A stretch of 64,000 nucleotides of DNA from Gammaproteobacteria bacterium (GTDB lineage Bacteria > Pseudomonadota > Gammaproteobacteria > Eutrophobiales > Eutrophobiaceae), in the NCBI GenBank assembly GCA_028819495.1, contig JAPPLI010000190.1:24575-88574 (forward strand). Direction: 5' to 3'. The notes under the pieces were generated by a model, which was given only the letters and a program-made list of their open reading frames with translations, did not search any database and was not told where the DNA came from. Within the stretch, counting starts at the first letter, position 1, and each line of letters opens with the position of its first letter. This document shows, piece after piece, positions 1 through 8,482 of the stretch. The position numbers were made by a program, and so were the translations under genes.

Positions 1-420
1 AAGCGCCCCTTCTCCTTCCGGGTTCTGCAGGTTATTGAACCAGGCATAGGAGCGAAATGTCCTTTCCGCAAAGGGGTCGAGACCAAGAAAGACAAGGGTT
101 TCCTGTTTTTCGTTCTTCTCCAGGGTCACGTGGGCCTCGATCACGGGCGCAATGGCGCGCATACCATGGTCGACGCGCAGGCGCGTGTACAGCCTTTCAT
201 CAAGACCAGCGGGTCCGCCGACTATGCGATGGGTGGCCCTGCCGGCGATAGTTTCGGTGGAACGCTCGAAGGAATGCCTGGCGCTGCTGTTTACCAGGTC
301 TACGGACACTACCACGGCAACAGCCAGCGCGATGCCGGTAACGGCCAGACCCAGTTGCCAGGGATGGCGCAGGAAAAAATGCCGGCTGGAACGTAACAGG
401 ATGCGGTTAAACGCTAACAA
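1..420 (-). CDS. ABC transporter permease, FtsX/MacB type (partial)
   Basis: An open frame on the minus strand runs off the left edge and gives about 140 residues from a TTG at 420, which overlaps the stop of the upstream ATPase gene. The N-terminus is a short basic stretch followed by one strong hydrophobic segment (about residues 20-40, rich in L, A, V, G) and then a soluble, presumably periplasmic region. This is the architecture of FtsX/MacB/LolC-type permeases, which have one membrane helix and then a large periplasmic loop. Overlap with the ATPase gene supports a single transporter operon. The start codon is not certain because no clear ribosome-binding site separates TTG from the overlapping gene. 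The C-terminal three membrane helices expected for the family lie outside the window. Substrate unknown; lipoprotein or peptide export is the usual role. Confidence 0.75.
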   Translation of the reverse strand, partial: MLAFNRILLRSSRHFFLRHPWQLGLAVTGIALAVAVVVSVDLVNSSARHSFERSTETIAGRATHRIVGGPAGLDERLYTRLRVDHGMRAIAPVIEAHVTLEKNEKQETLVFLGLDPFAERTFRSYAWFNNLQNPEGEGAL

Positions 421-1100
421 TCGCTTTCTTCCAGCCGGCAATCCCGTATCGTCATCAACCGGTCGGCCAGCCCGATGACCTCCCGGCTGTGGGTGACCAT
501 GATCATGGTTCTGCCCGCCCGGCGCACCAGGCGGTCGAGCAGGTTCAACACTTCCTGCCCGGTGTCATGGTCGAGATTTCCGGTAGGCTCATCGGCCAGG
601 ATGATGGCCGGCTTGTGAATCAGCGCCCTGGCGATTGCTACCCGTTGCTGTTCGCCGGTGGAAAGTTTATCGGGGTAAAAATCCATCCGCTGCGCCATGC
701 CCAGTTCCTCCAGCATGTCTGCCATATCTGTCCGGTCACCGTTGTCAAGCCGGCCGGTCAACTCCAGCGGCAACAACAGGTTGTCCCTTACCGTCAAAGT
801 GGGAATCAGGTTGAAACTCTGGAACACGAAGCCGATATGACGGCGCCGGAACAGGGTGCGTTCATCCTCGCTCATCCCGGTCAGGGATTGTCCCTCGACA
901 AGTATGTCGCCCCGGCCAGGGGCATCGATACCGCTGATGAGATTCAGCAGGGTGGATTTTCCGCATCCGCTCTTGCCGAACAATACGACAAATTCTCCTT
1001 CGTACACTTTCCCGTTTACGTCATTCAGGACGACATGCTCCTGGTCGGCTTCCCAATAAGATTTGGACAGGTGGCGGAATTCTATAACTGGCGCGGCCAT
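414..1100 (-). CDS. ABC transporter ATP-binding protein (LolD/MacB-like)
   Basis: A complete ABC ATPase of about 228 residues. Walker A (GKSGCGKST), the signature region (LSTGEQQRVAIARAL), Walker B with its glutamate (ILADEPTGNLD) and the H-loop histidine (MVTHS) are all present in the right order, so it should hydrolyse ATP. The DEPTGNLD and 'HIGFVFQSFNLIPTLTV' stretches are typical of the LolD/MacB/FtsE-like branch that works with one-loop permeases, matching the permease that follows with a 7-base overlap. The frame can be extended to a TTG at 1118, but the ATG at 1100 is preferred. Neither has a strong ribosome-binding site. Divergently transcribed from the tannase-family gene. Confidence 0.9.
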   Translation of the reverse strand: MAAPVIEFRHLSKSYWEADQEHVVLNDVNGKVYEGEFVVLFGKSGCGKSTLLNLISGIDAPGRGDILVEGQSLTGMSEDERTLFRRRHIGFVFQSFNLIPTLTVRDNLLLPLELTGRLDNGDRTDMADMLEELGMAQRMDFYPDKLSTGEQQRVAIARALIHKPAIILADEPTGNLDHDTGQEVLNLLDRLVRRAGRTMIMVTHSREVIGLADRLMTIRDCRLEESDC

Positions 1101-1177
1101 GGATCGGAATAATAGCAAACTGTAGTAGGATCACACGTACATAACACTCTGCACAGCAACCAGGGTGACTGACTCCC

Positions 1178-2839
1178 ATGCACAGTGAACAGTATCTTCC
1201 CCGGGGATTGCTTCCGGTTCTCCACACCGTTGCCGGACAGACCTTTGTAACAACCCTTATAATGGTACTTTTCGCGCCTGTGTCACCGGCGGCTCCGACA
1301 CCGAACGGTTCAAGTTTTTCTGACGCACAACAGTCCCGAATCGATTACACCAGGCCGGAAGTCACACAACCCCTGATGGACTGCGCAGACTTCACTCGCC
1401 TTTCCGGCGCAGATAACAGCGTCCTGTCTGCCACCCTGTTTCCAGCCGCTTCGGACAGGCCGGAAATGTGTGTGCTGACGGGGGTGAGCGCCCCCGAAGT
1501 CCGGTACATAGTCTACCTGCCCAGCAGTTGGAACGGGCGATTGTACATGCATGGCAACGGGGGTTATGCCGGGGAAGCGCTGAATGATGAGGTGGGCCAC
1601 ATTGCACGCCTGAAGGCGGCCCGGCTCGGATTTGCTGCCGCGTTCACCAATACCGGCCATGACGAAGCGTCGGAGCCCGGAGGCACATGGGCGCACAACA
1701 ATCTTGAAAAAGAGATCGATTTCGGCTACCGCGCAGTGCACCTGACCGCGGCACATGCAAAACAGCTTGCTACAGCGTACTACGGGAGAGCGCCTGGGTA
1801 TTCCTATTTTGACGGCTGCTCGACCGGCGGCCTGCAGGGCTTCAGCGAAGCGCAACGGTTCCCCGCTGACTTCGACGGCATCCTTGCCGGCGCGCCGGTC
1901 TTCAGTCTCAGGGAAATGATCTGGCAATACTGGAAGAACCAGAAGGCGATAACCGAAACACCCCTGACCAGGGAAAGGCTTGAATTGCTGGGGGACACCG
2001 TCCTGGATCTGTTCGATATGGCGGACGGTGTCCGGGACGGCGTAATCGGCAACCCCGATACGGTGGACTTCAACCCCGGGCGGGATTTGCCCCGCACGGG
2101 CGGCGCCGGCCCGGGGTTCACGGACGCTGAAATCACCACGCTGGCAACCATCTACGGACCTGTTTATGTGGGAGATAAGGAAATTTATCCGAGGATCGTT
2201 GTGGGTGGAGAGTTCCCGGGCCTCGCCTACGAGAGCGGTACATACCTGCCTGCAGCACCGGAAGCGGCATGGGAGGGACGCGTAGTGCCGGACAGCCGGG
2301 GCAGACTGGAACAGCAGTCAATCCTGGAATCCTGGTTCCGCTATTTCGCATTTGAAACAGACGACAGCGAACTGGACTGGAAAGAACTGGACCCCGAGCG
2401 GGGCCTGTCCCGAATGACGCAGTCAGGCCGGATTTTCAATGCAACCGATCCTGATCTCAGCGCTTTTCGCGACCGTGGAGGCAAGATGATCATCTACCAC
2501 GGCTGGGCCGACTTCGGCGTCAATCCACTGAGCACGGTGGATTATTACCGACGGGTCGCCCAATTGTTTGATGACGGGGCGGCGGCGTTCCTCCGGTTAT
2601 ACCTGGTTCCCGGCATGCACCATTGCGCCGGCGGAGTAAATATAGACCGGTTTGATTTGATGACTCCATTGATCGAATGGGTGGAAACCGGCGCTGCGCC
2701 CCGGGACCTGGTCGGCTACCGGATCGAGCATGGCAGGGTCACCAGGTCGCGCCCGTTGTGTCCGTATCCCCGGGTGGCCCGTTACCGCGGCACAGGCAGT
2801 GTTGACGCGCACGAAAACTTTGAGTGTGCTGAACCCTGA
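1178..2839 (+). CDS. Tannase/feruloyl esterase family hydrolase, secreted
   Basis: 553 residues beginning with a probable signal peptide (hydrophobic stretch ending near 'SPAAP', about residue 38). The family's CS-D-HC arrangement is visible: nucleophile Ser215 preceded by Cys214 (DGCSTGG), Asp445 in 'GWADFGV', and His482-Cys483 in 'GMHHCAGG'. In known tannases and feruloyl esterases the two cysteines form a disulphide joining the serine and histidine loops. It should therefore be a periplasmic or extracellular serine esterase acting on aromatic or other carboxylic esters. The length is normal for the family. Substrate cannot be read from sequence. It is followed after 112 bases by a [2Fe-2S] subunit gene, but co-transcription is not clear. 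Confidence 0.88.
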   Translation: MHSEQYLPRGLLPVLHTVAGQTFVTTLIMVLFAPVSPAAPTPNGSSFSDAQQSRIDYTRPEVTQPLMDCADFTRLSGADNSVLSATLFPAASDRPEMCVLTGVSAPEVRYIVYLPSSWNGRLYMHGNGGYAGEALNDEVGHIARLKAARLGFAAAFTNTGHDEASEPGGTWAHNNLEKEIDFGYRAVHLTAAHAKQLATAYYGRAPGYSYFDGCSTGGLQGFSEAQRFPADFDGILAGAPVFSLREMIWQYWKNQKAITETPLTRERLELLGDTVLDLFDMADGVRDGVIGNPDTVDFNPGRDLPRTGGAGPGFTDAEITTLATIYGPVYVGDKEIYPRIVVGGEFPGLAYESGTYLPAAPEAAWEGRVVPDSRGRLEQQSILESWFRYFAFETDDSELDWKELDPERGLSRMTQSGRIFNATDPDLSAFRDRGGKMIIYHGWADFGVNPLSTVDYYRRVAQLFDDGAAAFLRLYLVPGMHHCAGGVNIDRFDLMTPLIEWVETGAAPRDLVGYRIEHGRVTRSRPLCPYPRVARYRGTGSVDAHENFECAEP

Positions 2840-2951
2840 TCATGCGGCCTTCCCTGTCCGTGCCGGGAAAAAACCAATACAAAATCGACTCATTCTGGAT
2901 TATATTGTCAGGAACTCTGTTATATACCCTGATACGCGCTACTGAAAAGAC

Positions 2952-3416
2952 ATGATCAAGCTCAACGTAAACAACAGTCAATATGAAATCGACGTCGAAG
3001 CGGATACCCCGCTTTTGTGGGCGCTCCGTGATGAGATAGGATTGACCGGCACCAAGTTCGGTTGCGGGATCGCCCAGTGCGGCGCCTGCACCGTTCATGT
3101 CGACGGAAAACCCATGCGTTCCTGTGTGCTTCCGGTAAGCGCTCTCGGCAACAGGAAGATCACCACCATCGAACACCTGGCCAGAGACGGCTATCACCCG
3201 GTGCAGCAGGCATGGGTCGAGCTGCAAGTGCCCCAGTGCGGCTATTGCCAGTCGGGACAGATCATGTCGGCCGTGGCCCTGCTTGCCGATAAAGCCTCGC
3301 CTTCCGACGAGGATATCGACAAGGCGATGTCCGGCAATATCTGCCGTTGCGGGACTTACCAGCGCATCCGCGCAGCCATTCATCGCGCCGCTGAATTACA
3401 ACGGGAGCATCATTGA
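2952..3416 (+). CDS. (2Fe-2S)-binding subunit of a molybdenum hydroxylase-like enzyme
   Basis: 154 residues with the two-domain layout of the small subunit of xanthine dehydrogenase-family enzymes (IorA/CoxS type). The N-terminal ferredoxin-like domain carries the plant-type cluster motif ([12 protein letters not shown], then a later cysteine in 'MRSCVLP'). The C-terminal helical domain carries the second cluster motif (CGYCQSGQ and CRCGTY). Such subunits pass electrons from a molybdopterin subunit to an acceptor. No molybdopterin-binding large subunit or FAD subunit lies beside it, so it is an orphan here; the partner must be elsewhere or the gene is a remnant. The next gene starts two bases after its stop, suggesting co-transcription. 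Confidence 0.88.
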   Translation: MIKLNVNNSQYEIDVEADTPLLWALRDEIGLTGTKFGCGIAQCGACTVHVDGKPMRSCVLPVSALGNRKITTIEHLARDGYHPVQQAWVELQVPQCGYCQSGQIMSAVALLADKASPSDEDIDKAMSGNICRCGTYQRIRAAIHRAAELQREHH

Positions 3417-3417
3417 G

Positions 3418-4455
3418 TTGGAATTATCCGGCCGGGTAGTTACCGGAACAGGACAGGCCGCGGGTTTCACTGAGCTGGACCACGCAAAACAGCAATTCCT
3501 GGACAAACTGGGCATCGATACTTGGCCCGGCACGCTGAATCTGAAACTGGACGATGAAGATTCCCTCGCCGGATGGCACTCACTGAGAATCGGAGACGGT
3601 ATCGGCATCCGCGCGCCTGACACTGACAACTGCCACGCCCGAAGCTATCCCGTGCAGATCAACAACCATGTTACCGGGGCCATTATCTTTCCTGAAGTCG
3701 ACGGTTACCCGGATGACCAAGTAGAAGTCATCGCCCCGCTGTCACTACGCGGGCATTTCTCTCTCAATGACGGGGACCGCCTTACGCTGAGCTTGATCAG
3801 GCCTGTACGGACCAGCGCCGTCCTGTTCGACCTGGACGGCACCCTGGTCGATACGGTGGACGCGTTTTACCAGCTCGCCAAACGGACCGGCGCGGAGTTC
3901 GGTCTGGAAGTATCCAGGGAGCGCATGTACGAGACCCTGAACCACGGTATTTCCTACTGGGACCACGTTGTGCCGGAGTCAATGGAAGACCGGCCGGCCA
4001 TGATCAAAAAACTGAACAGCAGGGCCATGGAACTCTGGCCCGAACTCATCAAGGACAATGCCGGGGCTTTTTCAGGTGTCGTGGAAACCCTGTCCGGCCT
4101 CAAAACAGCCGGCTTTGCACTCGGTATTGTTACCGGCTCAGGGGAATGGTCCCTGGATTTACTGTTTGGCCTGGGTGTGGCGGACATGTTCGATGCGGTA
4201 ATTACCGGCTACGACGTAAAAAAACGCAAACCCGACCCGGAGGGCCTGAACAAGTGCCTGAAACACATGGACGTCGCTCCGGGTGATGCGGTCTACGTCG
4301 GCGACAGCGTTATCGATATGCAGGCAAGTCGCGCGGCAGGGGTACTGCCCATAGCCGTCCTGACCGGCGCCGGGACGTCTGCCAGCCTGTGTGAGGCAGG
4401 AGCTTACAGGATAGTCCGCAGCCATGAACAGGTACGCGCACTACTGGCGACCTGA
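3418..4455 (+). CDS. Fusion: CTP-dependent riboflavin kinase-like (DUF120) domain + HAD phosphatase
   Basis: 345 residues from TTG 3418, the first plausible start after the preceding stop, with GGGAG upstream. Residues 1-130 match the archaeal CTP-dependent riboflavin kinase fold: 'GRVVTGTGQA', the core 'WPGTLNLKL' (residues 36-44), 'ARSYPVQINN', 'GAIIFPEVDGYPDD' and 'EVIAPLSLR'. From residue 135 follows a complete HAD hydrolase: DxD (Asp138, Asp140) in 'LFDLDGTLVD', motif II in 'IVTGSG', a lysine in 'KKRKPDP', and the acidic motif 'VYVGDSVIDM'. The combination suggests flavin metabolism: phosphorylation of riboflavin and dephosphorylation of FMN or of a ribitylamino-pyrimidine phosphate. That pairing is analogous to plant riboflavin kinase/FMN hydrolase but uses the archaeal kinase type. 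The longer frame starting at 3283 lies inside the upstream gene and is not used. It overlaps the convergent SnoaL-like gene by 15 bases. The fusion is clear; the activity is inferred. Confidence 0.82.
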   Translation: MELSGRVVTGTGQAAGFTELDHAKQQFLDKLGIDTWPGTLNLKLDDEDSLAGWHSLRIGDGIGIRAPDTDNCHARSYPVQINNHVTGAIIFPEVDGYPDDQVEVIAPLSLRGHFSLNDGDRLTLSLIRPVRTSAVLFDLDGTLVDTVDAFYQLAKRTGAEFGLEVSRERMYETLNHGISYWDHVVPESMEDRPAMIKKLNSRAMELWPELIKDNAGAFSGVVETLSGLKTAGFALGIVTGSGEWSLDLLFGLGVADMFDAVITGYDVKKRKPDPEGLNKCLKHMDVAPGDAVYVGDSVIDMQASRAAGVLPIAVLTGAGTSASLCEAGAYRIVRSHEQVRALLAT

Positions 4456-4917
4456 ACGCCTCCTGGGAGATGTCATTTCATAACCGCGCTGTTCGTAGTC
4501 AAATCCCCCCAGTTCGAGACGTTCAAGGTCCGTTGCCTGCGGGGAGGCATAATAGGCCCTGATTTCACGCATCAACCCTGTTTCCCTGTCGAACACGACC
4601 CATTCGGCGCCGCGCAAGACGGTACCCTGGTATGTCTTGAAGTGGGTCCATTCGATCACCGCCTCGGCCTTGTCCGCATCAACGAGCAGTGCATCAATGG
4701 TCCAGCATGAGCCAAATTTCTCCACGGCCTGCTGCCAACGCTCCGCGATCTTGTCTGCCCCCCGGAATGGCCCCTCATACATCCCCGGTGGAAAGTAATG
4801 GACGGCGTCGGGCGTAAAACAGCGCACTATCTTCTCCCGGTCCGCTTCATTGCAACCATCGTAGTATTCACGCATCACTGCTTCCATCTGAACGGCGTTC
4901 AACTGTTTTGCCGACAT
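4441..4917 (-). CDS. SnoaL-like/NTF2-fold protein
   Basis: 158 residues with the pattern of the SnoaL-like branch of the NTF2 fold: an N-terminal helix ending 'MREYYDGCNEADREKIVRCFTPDAVHYFPPG', then 'GPFRGADKIAERW', and β-strand repeats with 'AVIEWTHFKTYQGTVLRGAEWVVFD' and 'MREIRAYY'. Members are small cone-shaped proteins that act as cyclases, isomerases or ligand-binding proteins; the substrate is not predictable. The ATG at 4917 has a purine-rich AAGG about eight bases upstream. It is convergent with the riboflavin kinase/HAD fusion (15-base overlap) and divergent from the defence-like operon, with which it shares a 142-base intergenic region. Confidence 0.75.
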   Translation of the reverse strand: MSAKQLNAVQMEAVMREYYDGCNEADREKIVRCFTPDAVHYFPPGMYEGPFRGADKIAERWQQAVEKFGSCWTIDALLVDADKAEAVIEWTHFKTYQGTVLRGAEWVVFDRETGLMREIRAYYASPQATDLERLELGGFDYEQRGYEMTSPRRRSGRQ

Positions 4918-5006
4918 GATCGTTACCTTATATGAGCCTGAAGGTTTACTTATGTATAGATCATGATACTACGCTGGCTTGCTCTCTTATTAAAAAGTTA
5001 ATAGAG

Positions 5007-5037
5007 TTGCACTCTTGGGACTTTACTCACATATAAT
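5007..5037 (+). promoter_or_regulatory. Probable sigma70-type promoter of the defence-like operon
   Basis: TTGCAC (5007-5012) resembles a -35 box and TATAAT (5032-5037) is a perfect -10 box, with a 19-base spacer that is slightly long. The predicted start is near 5044, leaving a very short leader. AAGGA at 5048-5052 lies seven bases before the ATG at 5060. No other gene of the island has a comparable upstream region, so this may drive all seven. Confidence 0.55.
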
Positions 5038-5059
5038 GCTAAACAACAAGGATTGACCA

Positions 5060-8000
5060 ATGTCTACTGATACCCCCATTCGTGAAGGCCAAATCCTTAG
5101 AGGGCCGTTATTCAACGAACCGATGCGGGTAGAAACTGTTAAGCCAAACGGTGCCAAAACATGGAGTGTTGGGCTTGTCGGACTGCAATCAGAACAGTTC
5201 CGTCGGGTCACCCTGACTCCTGGCGATATTTCTGATTTGACCATTGCCGAAGCTGCTTTCTCCTACAAAGGCGATGGACGGCTTTTACGCTTAGGCCTCC
5301 AGGCCTATTCCCTCGGTATCGCCTATGAATTCGACCCTTATTTTGGCCTCTCTATCTCCCGGGTTGATCCACTCCCACATCAACTCGAAGCCGTTTACGA
5401 GTACTTGCTTAAGCTTCCCAGTGTACGGTTTCTGCTTGCGGACGATGCGGGTGCTGGTAAAACGATCATGGCAGGACTGTTAATTCGTGAACTCAAGCTG
5501 CGAGGACTCGCCGAGCGGGTCCTCATAGTCTGTCCTGCAAACTTGACGTTTCAGTGGCAACGTGAACTCAGGGAGAAATTTGACGAAAAGTTTCTTGTGA
5601 TCAAAGGCGGTGATATTCGTGATCAATTTGGTGTAAACCAATGGTTGGAACAAAAACAAATCATTACTTCTCTTGATCTGGCAAAAAGGGATGAAATTAT
5701 CCGGGGTCTGCATCAAGCGCATTGGGACCTGGTAATCGTCGACGAAGCACATCGTATGTCCTGGTCGCCACCGGCTCGTAAGACAGCGCGCTATGCACTT
5801 GGAGAACTACTGCGCGACAGCGCCGATCACTTCCTCCTGCTGACCGCTACACCACACAAGGGAGACCCACAGAATTTTACTCTGTTTTTACAACTCCTCG
5901 ACCAGGATGCCTATGCAGACGTGAAATCTATCCACGAAGCCATGAATCGACAACGGGCACCCTTCTACCTGCGCCGCACCAAAGAAGCAATGGTTTACTT
6001 CCCGGAGAGGCACGCGGATGGAACATGGATTGCTCAACCGGTTTTTACAAAACGTATTCCGCGCACAGCGAACTTTGCCATTGACGGCCTTGAGCTTGAG
6101 CTATATCAGAAAGTTACCCGCTTCGTCAAAAGACAAAGTGCCCGAGCTGCCGAACAGGGGGACGACCCGAGAGCAAGAGCCGTTGGCTTCCTGATGTCAC
6201 TGTACCAGAGACGTCTCGCTTCCAGTACCTATGCCATGCGTCGATCGTTGGAGAAACGGGCCAGGCGTTTGGAAGAAGGTCTTGAACAGGCTCAACAACT
6301 GGCGCGCACAGCACCACCCGTGCTTCCTGACCTGGAAGATATCGAGGAAATGGAAGATTCTGATCGCGAACGCTTGGAGGCTATGCTGGATGCGATCACA
6401 CTGGCAGGTAATGCTGCGCAGGTGCGCGAGGAAATATCCGAACTCCGTCAAATTGCCCGGGAAGCTGGTGTAGTTGAAAATTCCGGTAGCGAAGCTAAAC
6501 TCAGCCGACTTAAAGATATCATGCAGGAGGAAGGATTTTTTGAAGACCCTGACCAACGACTGCTGATCTTCACTGAGTTCAAGGATACCCTGGACCACTT
6601 GGTGGGGCACCTAAAAAGCTGGGGCTTTCAGGTTGGGCATATTCATGGCGGCATGAAATCCGGTTCTCGTGATGAAATCGGAAGCCGTCTCCATACTGAA
6701 CAACAGTTTCGTGAAGGCAATATACAGGTACTGGTAGCTACCGAGGCAGCCGGAGAAGGCATCAATCTTCAATGCTGTCATATCCTTTTCAACTACGATA
6801 TTCCCTGGAATCCGAATCGACTCGAACAACGCATGGGGCGTATTCACCGTTACGGTCAACGTCACGATTGCCTGATCTTCAACTTCGTAGCAACTAATAC
6901 TATCGAGGGACGAGTACTCCAACGCTTGTTGCATAAACTCCAAGAAATCCGTGACGCCCTTGATGATGACGCTGTATTCAACGTAGTCGGAGAAATTCTC
7001 CCATCTGCTCACGTGGAACGCGTACTCCGGGATTATTACGCGGGCAGACTGGGCCCCGTCGATCTCGAAGACCGGCTCTTGAAAGATGTGGACGAAAACC
7101 ATTTTCGGAATATCTGTCAGACCGCATTGGAAGGTCTGGCCTCCAGGAAGCTTAATCTTGATATGCTTCTTGAACGCCGTGCCCGTGCACAGGAACGCCG
7201 ACTGGTACCTGAAACTATTGCTCGGTTCATCAAGGAAGCTGCCAAAAATACGACTCTATCGTTAAAGTCAATCAAAAATCTGCCTCATACGTTTGAACCA
7301 GGACGAACACCAACCGACTTAAAGAAATACGAACGTGAGTCGGATTGGAAGCTACCCGAGATTGCAACCCGCTATCACCGCTTGTCAACGGACCGGAATA
7401 CGGCAGAACAAAATAACCTGGAATGGGTCACACCTGGTCACCCGCTATTCGAAGCGTTGCGTCGGCATAGCCTTGAACTTGGCCAAGATACCTTTGCCAA
7501 GGGCGCATGTTTCCATTCTCTTGATCACGAGTCACCAGTGCGACTAGATTTTTACCGGGCTCGTATTGTAGATGGTCTTGGTCACATCATTCATGAGCGA
7601 CTATTCACTGTCGAACTAACCGGTGAGGGCGATAGCCGCCTTCGCGAACCGGATATTCTTGGAAACCTGAGTCCTGCCTTAAAGTCAACTGGTGACGGAT
7701 TACTACATCACGACAGAGAATCGCTGGAAGTGGCCGGACTCCCAGAGGAAACAGCATGGCTCAATGAAAACGCCCTGGTGCCATTTCTGAATGAGGTTCG
7801 TAATGAACGGCTGGCCGAGGTAAACCGTATCGCTGAACACGTTGAACTATCATTAACTGAAGTATTGCAGCGTATTGACGATGAAATCGGCCGTGCAAAT
7901 GAAGATGTAGAGAATAATATCACCGGCGCCGAGGGCCGTCTTGCCCAGGCCGAATCCCGCCATGCTGAACTATTGGCGCGGCGCGAACGACGCCGTAATG

Positions 8001-8473
8001 AATTCAAACAGCAGCAAACGGTAACTCTACAGGGCGTTGAGCGGCTTACCAGCATTCTTGTCCTCCCCCACCCTGAAGGTAAATCCCTTCAAGTTCAACA
8101 GCTTAGGCCAAATCCTGAGACGGAGATGACCGCCATGCGAGTCGTGATAGAATATGAGCAGGCACAGGGGAGGCAAGTCTGCGACGTCCACGAAAAAAAT
8201 CTCGGTTACGACATCACCAGTCTTGACCTGGAGTCCGGCACGTTACGTCTGATAGAAATAAAAGGCCTTGCCGCCGGAACCGGCAGCATTCTGCTTACAC
8301 CGAACGAGCGCCGGGTAGCTGAAGACCGCCGCGATTGCTACTGGCTGTATGTGGTAACCAATTGCGCTGACGAACCTGAACTTCAAGAGCCTGTTCATGA
8401 CCCGGCACGGCTACGGTGGCACGAAGTTACCAAGGTCGCCCACTATTACTTAGGCGTGGATGCCTTGAAGTGA
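5060..8473 (+). CDS. SNF2-family helicase with C-terminal DUF3883-like domain
   Basis: 1137 residues. The superfamily 2 motor is complete: Walker A 'DDAGAGKTIMAG' (about 127-139), Walker B DEAH in 'LVIVDEAHRMSW' (about 226-236), 'LLTATPHKGDP' (about 263), and the second RecA-like lobe with 'EGINLQCCHILFNYD' and 'RLEQRMGRIHRYGQ' (about 565-600), as in SNF2/RapA-type translocases. A charged, probably coiled-coil stretch (about 915-985) precedes a C-terminal domain (about 1035-1135) with 'GYDITSLD', 'RLIEIKG' and 'LTPNERRVAEDRRDCYWLYVV', the pattern of DUF3883, a restriction-endonuclease-like fold. Helicases of this kind occur in DISARM (DrmD) and related methylation-linked defence systems. First gene of a seven-gene operon, with the next start nine bases on. 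Likely role: DNA translocation during discrimination or restriction of foreign DNA. Confidence 0.9.
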   Translation: MSTDTPIREGQILRGPLFNEPMRVETVKPNGAKTWSVGLVGLQSEQFRRVTLTPGDISDLTIAEAAFSYKGDGRLLRLGLQAYSLGIAYEFDPYFGLSISRVDPLPHQLEAVYEYLLKLPSVRFLLADDAGAGKTIMAGLLIRELKLRGLAERVLIVCPANLTFQWQRELREKFDEKFLVIKGGDIRDQFGVNQWLEQKQIITSLDLAKRDEIIRGLHQAHWDLVIVDEAHRMSWSPPARKTARYALGELLRDSADHFLLLTATPHKGDPQNFTLFLQLLDQDAYADVKSIHEAMNRQRAPFYLRRTKEAMVYFPERHADGTWIAQPVFTKRIPRTANFAIDGLELELYQKVTRFVKRQSARAAEQGDDPRARAVGFLMSLYQRRLASSTYAMRRSLEKRARRLEEGLEQAQQLARTAPPVLPDLEDIEEMEDSDRERLEAMLDAITLAGNAAQVREEISELRQIAREAGVVENSGSEAKLSRLKDIMQEEGFFEDPDQRLLIFTEFKDTLDHLVGHLKSWGFQVGHIHGGMKSGSRDEIGSRLHTEQQFREGNIQVLVATEAAGEGINLQCCHILFNYDIPWNPNRLEQRMGRIHRYGQRHDCLIFNFVATNTIEGRVLQRLLHKLQEIRDALDDDAVFNVVGEILPSAHVERVLRDYYAGRLGPVDLEDRLLKDVDENHFRNICQTALEGLASRKLNLDMLLERRARAQERRLVPETIARFIKEAAKNTTLSLKSIKNLPHTFEPGRTPTDLKKYERESDWKLPEIATRYHRLSTDRNTAEQNNLEWVTPGHPLFEALRRHSLELGQDTFAKGACFHSLDHESPVRLDFYRARIVDGLGHIIHERLFTVELTGEGDSRLREPDILGNLSPALKSTGDGLLHHDRESLEVAGLPEETAWLNENALVPFLNEVRNERLAEVNRIAEHVELSLTEVLQRIDDEIGRANEDVENNITGAEGRLAQAESRHAELLARRERRRNEFKQQQTVTLQGVERLTSILVLPHPEGKSLQVQQLRPNPETEMTAMRVVIEYEQAQGRQVCDVHEKNLGYDITSLDLESGTLRLIEIKGLAAGTGSILLTPNERRVAEDRRDCYWLYVVTNCADEPELQEPVHDPARLRWHEVTKVAHYYLGVDALK

Positions 8474-8482
8474 CCCTGATAG

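Noticed and set aside
2880..2951. Promoter before the [2Fe-2S] subunit gene
   Set aside because: TTGTCA and TATATA are present but only ten bases apart, which is too short for a sigma70 promoter.
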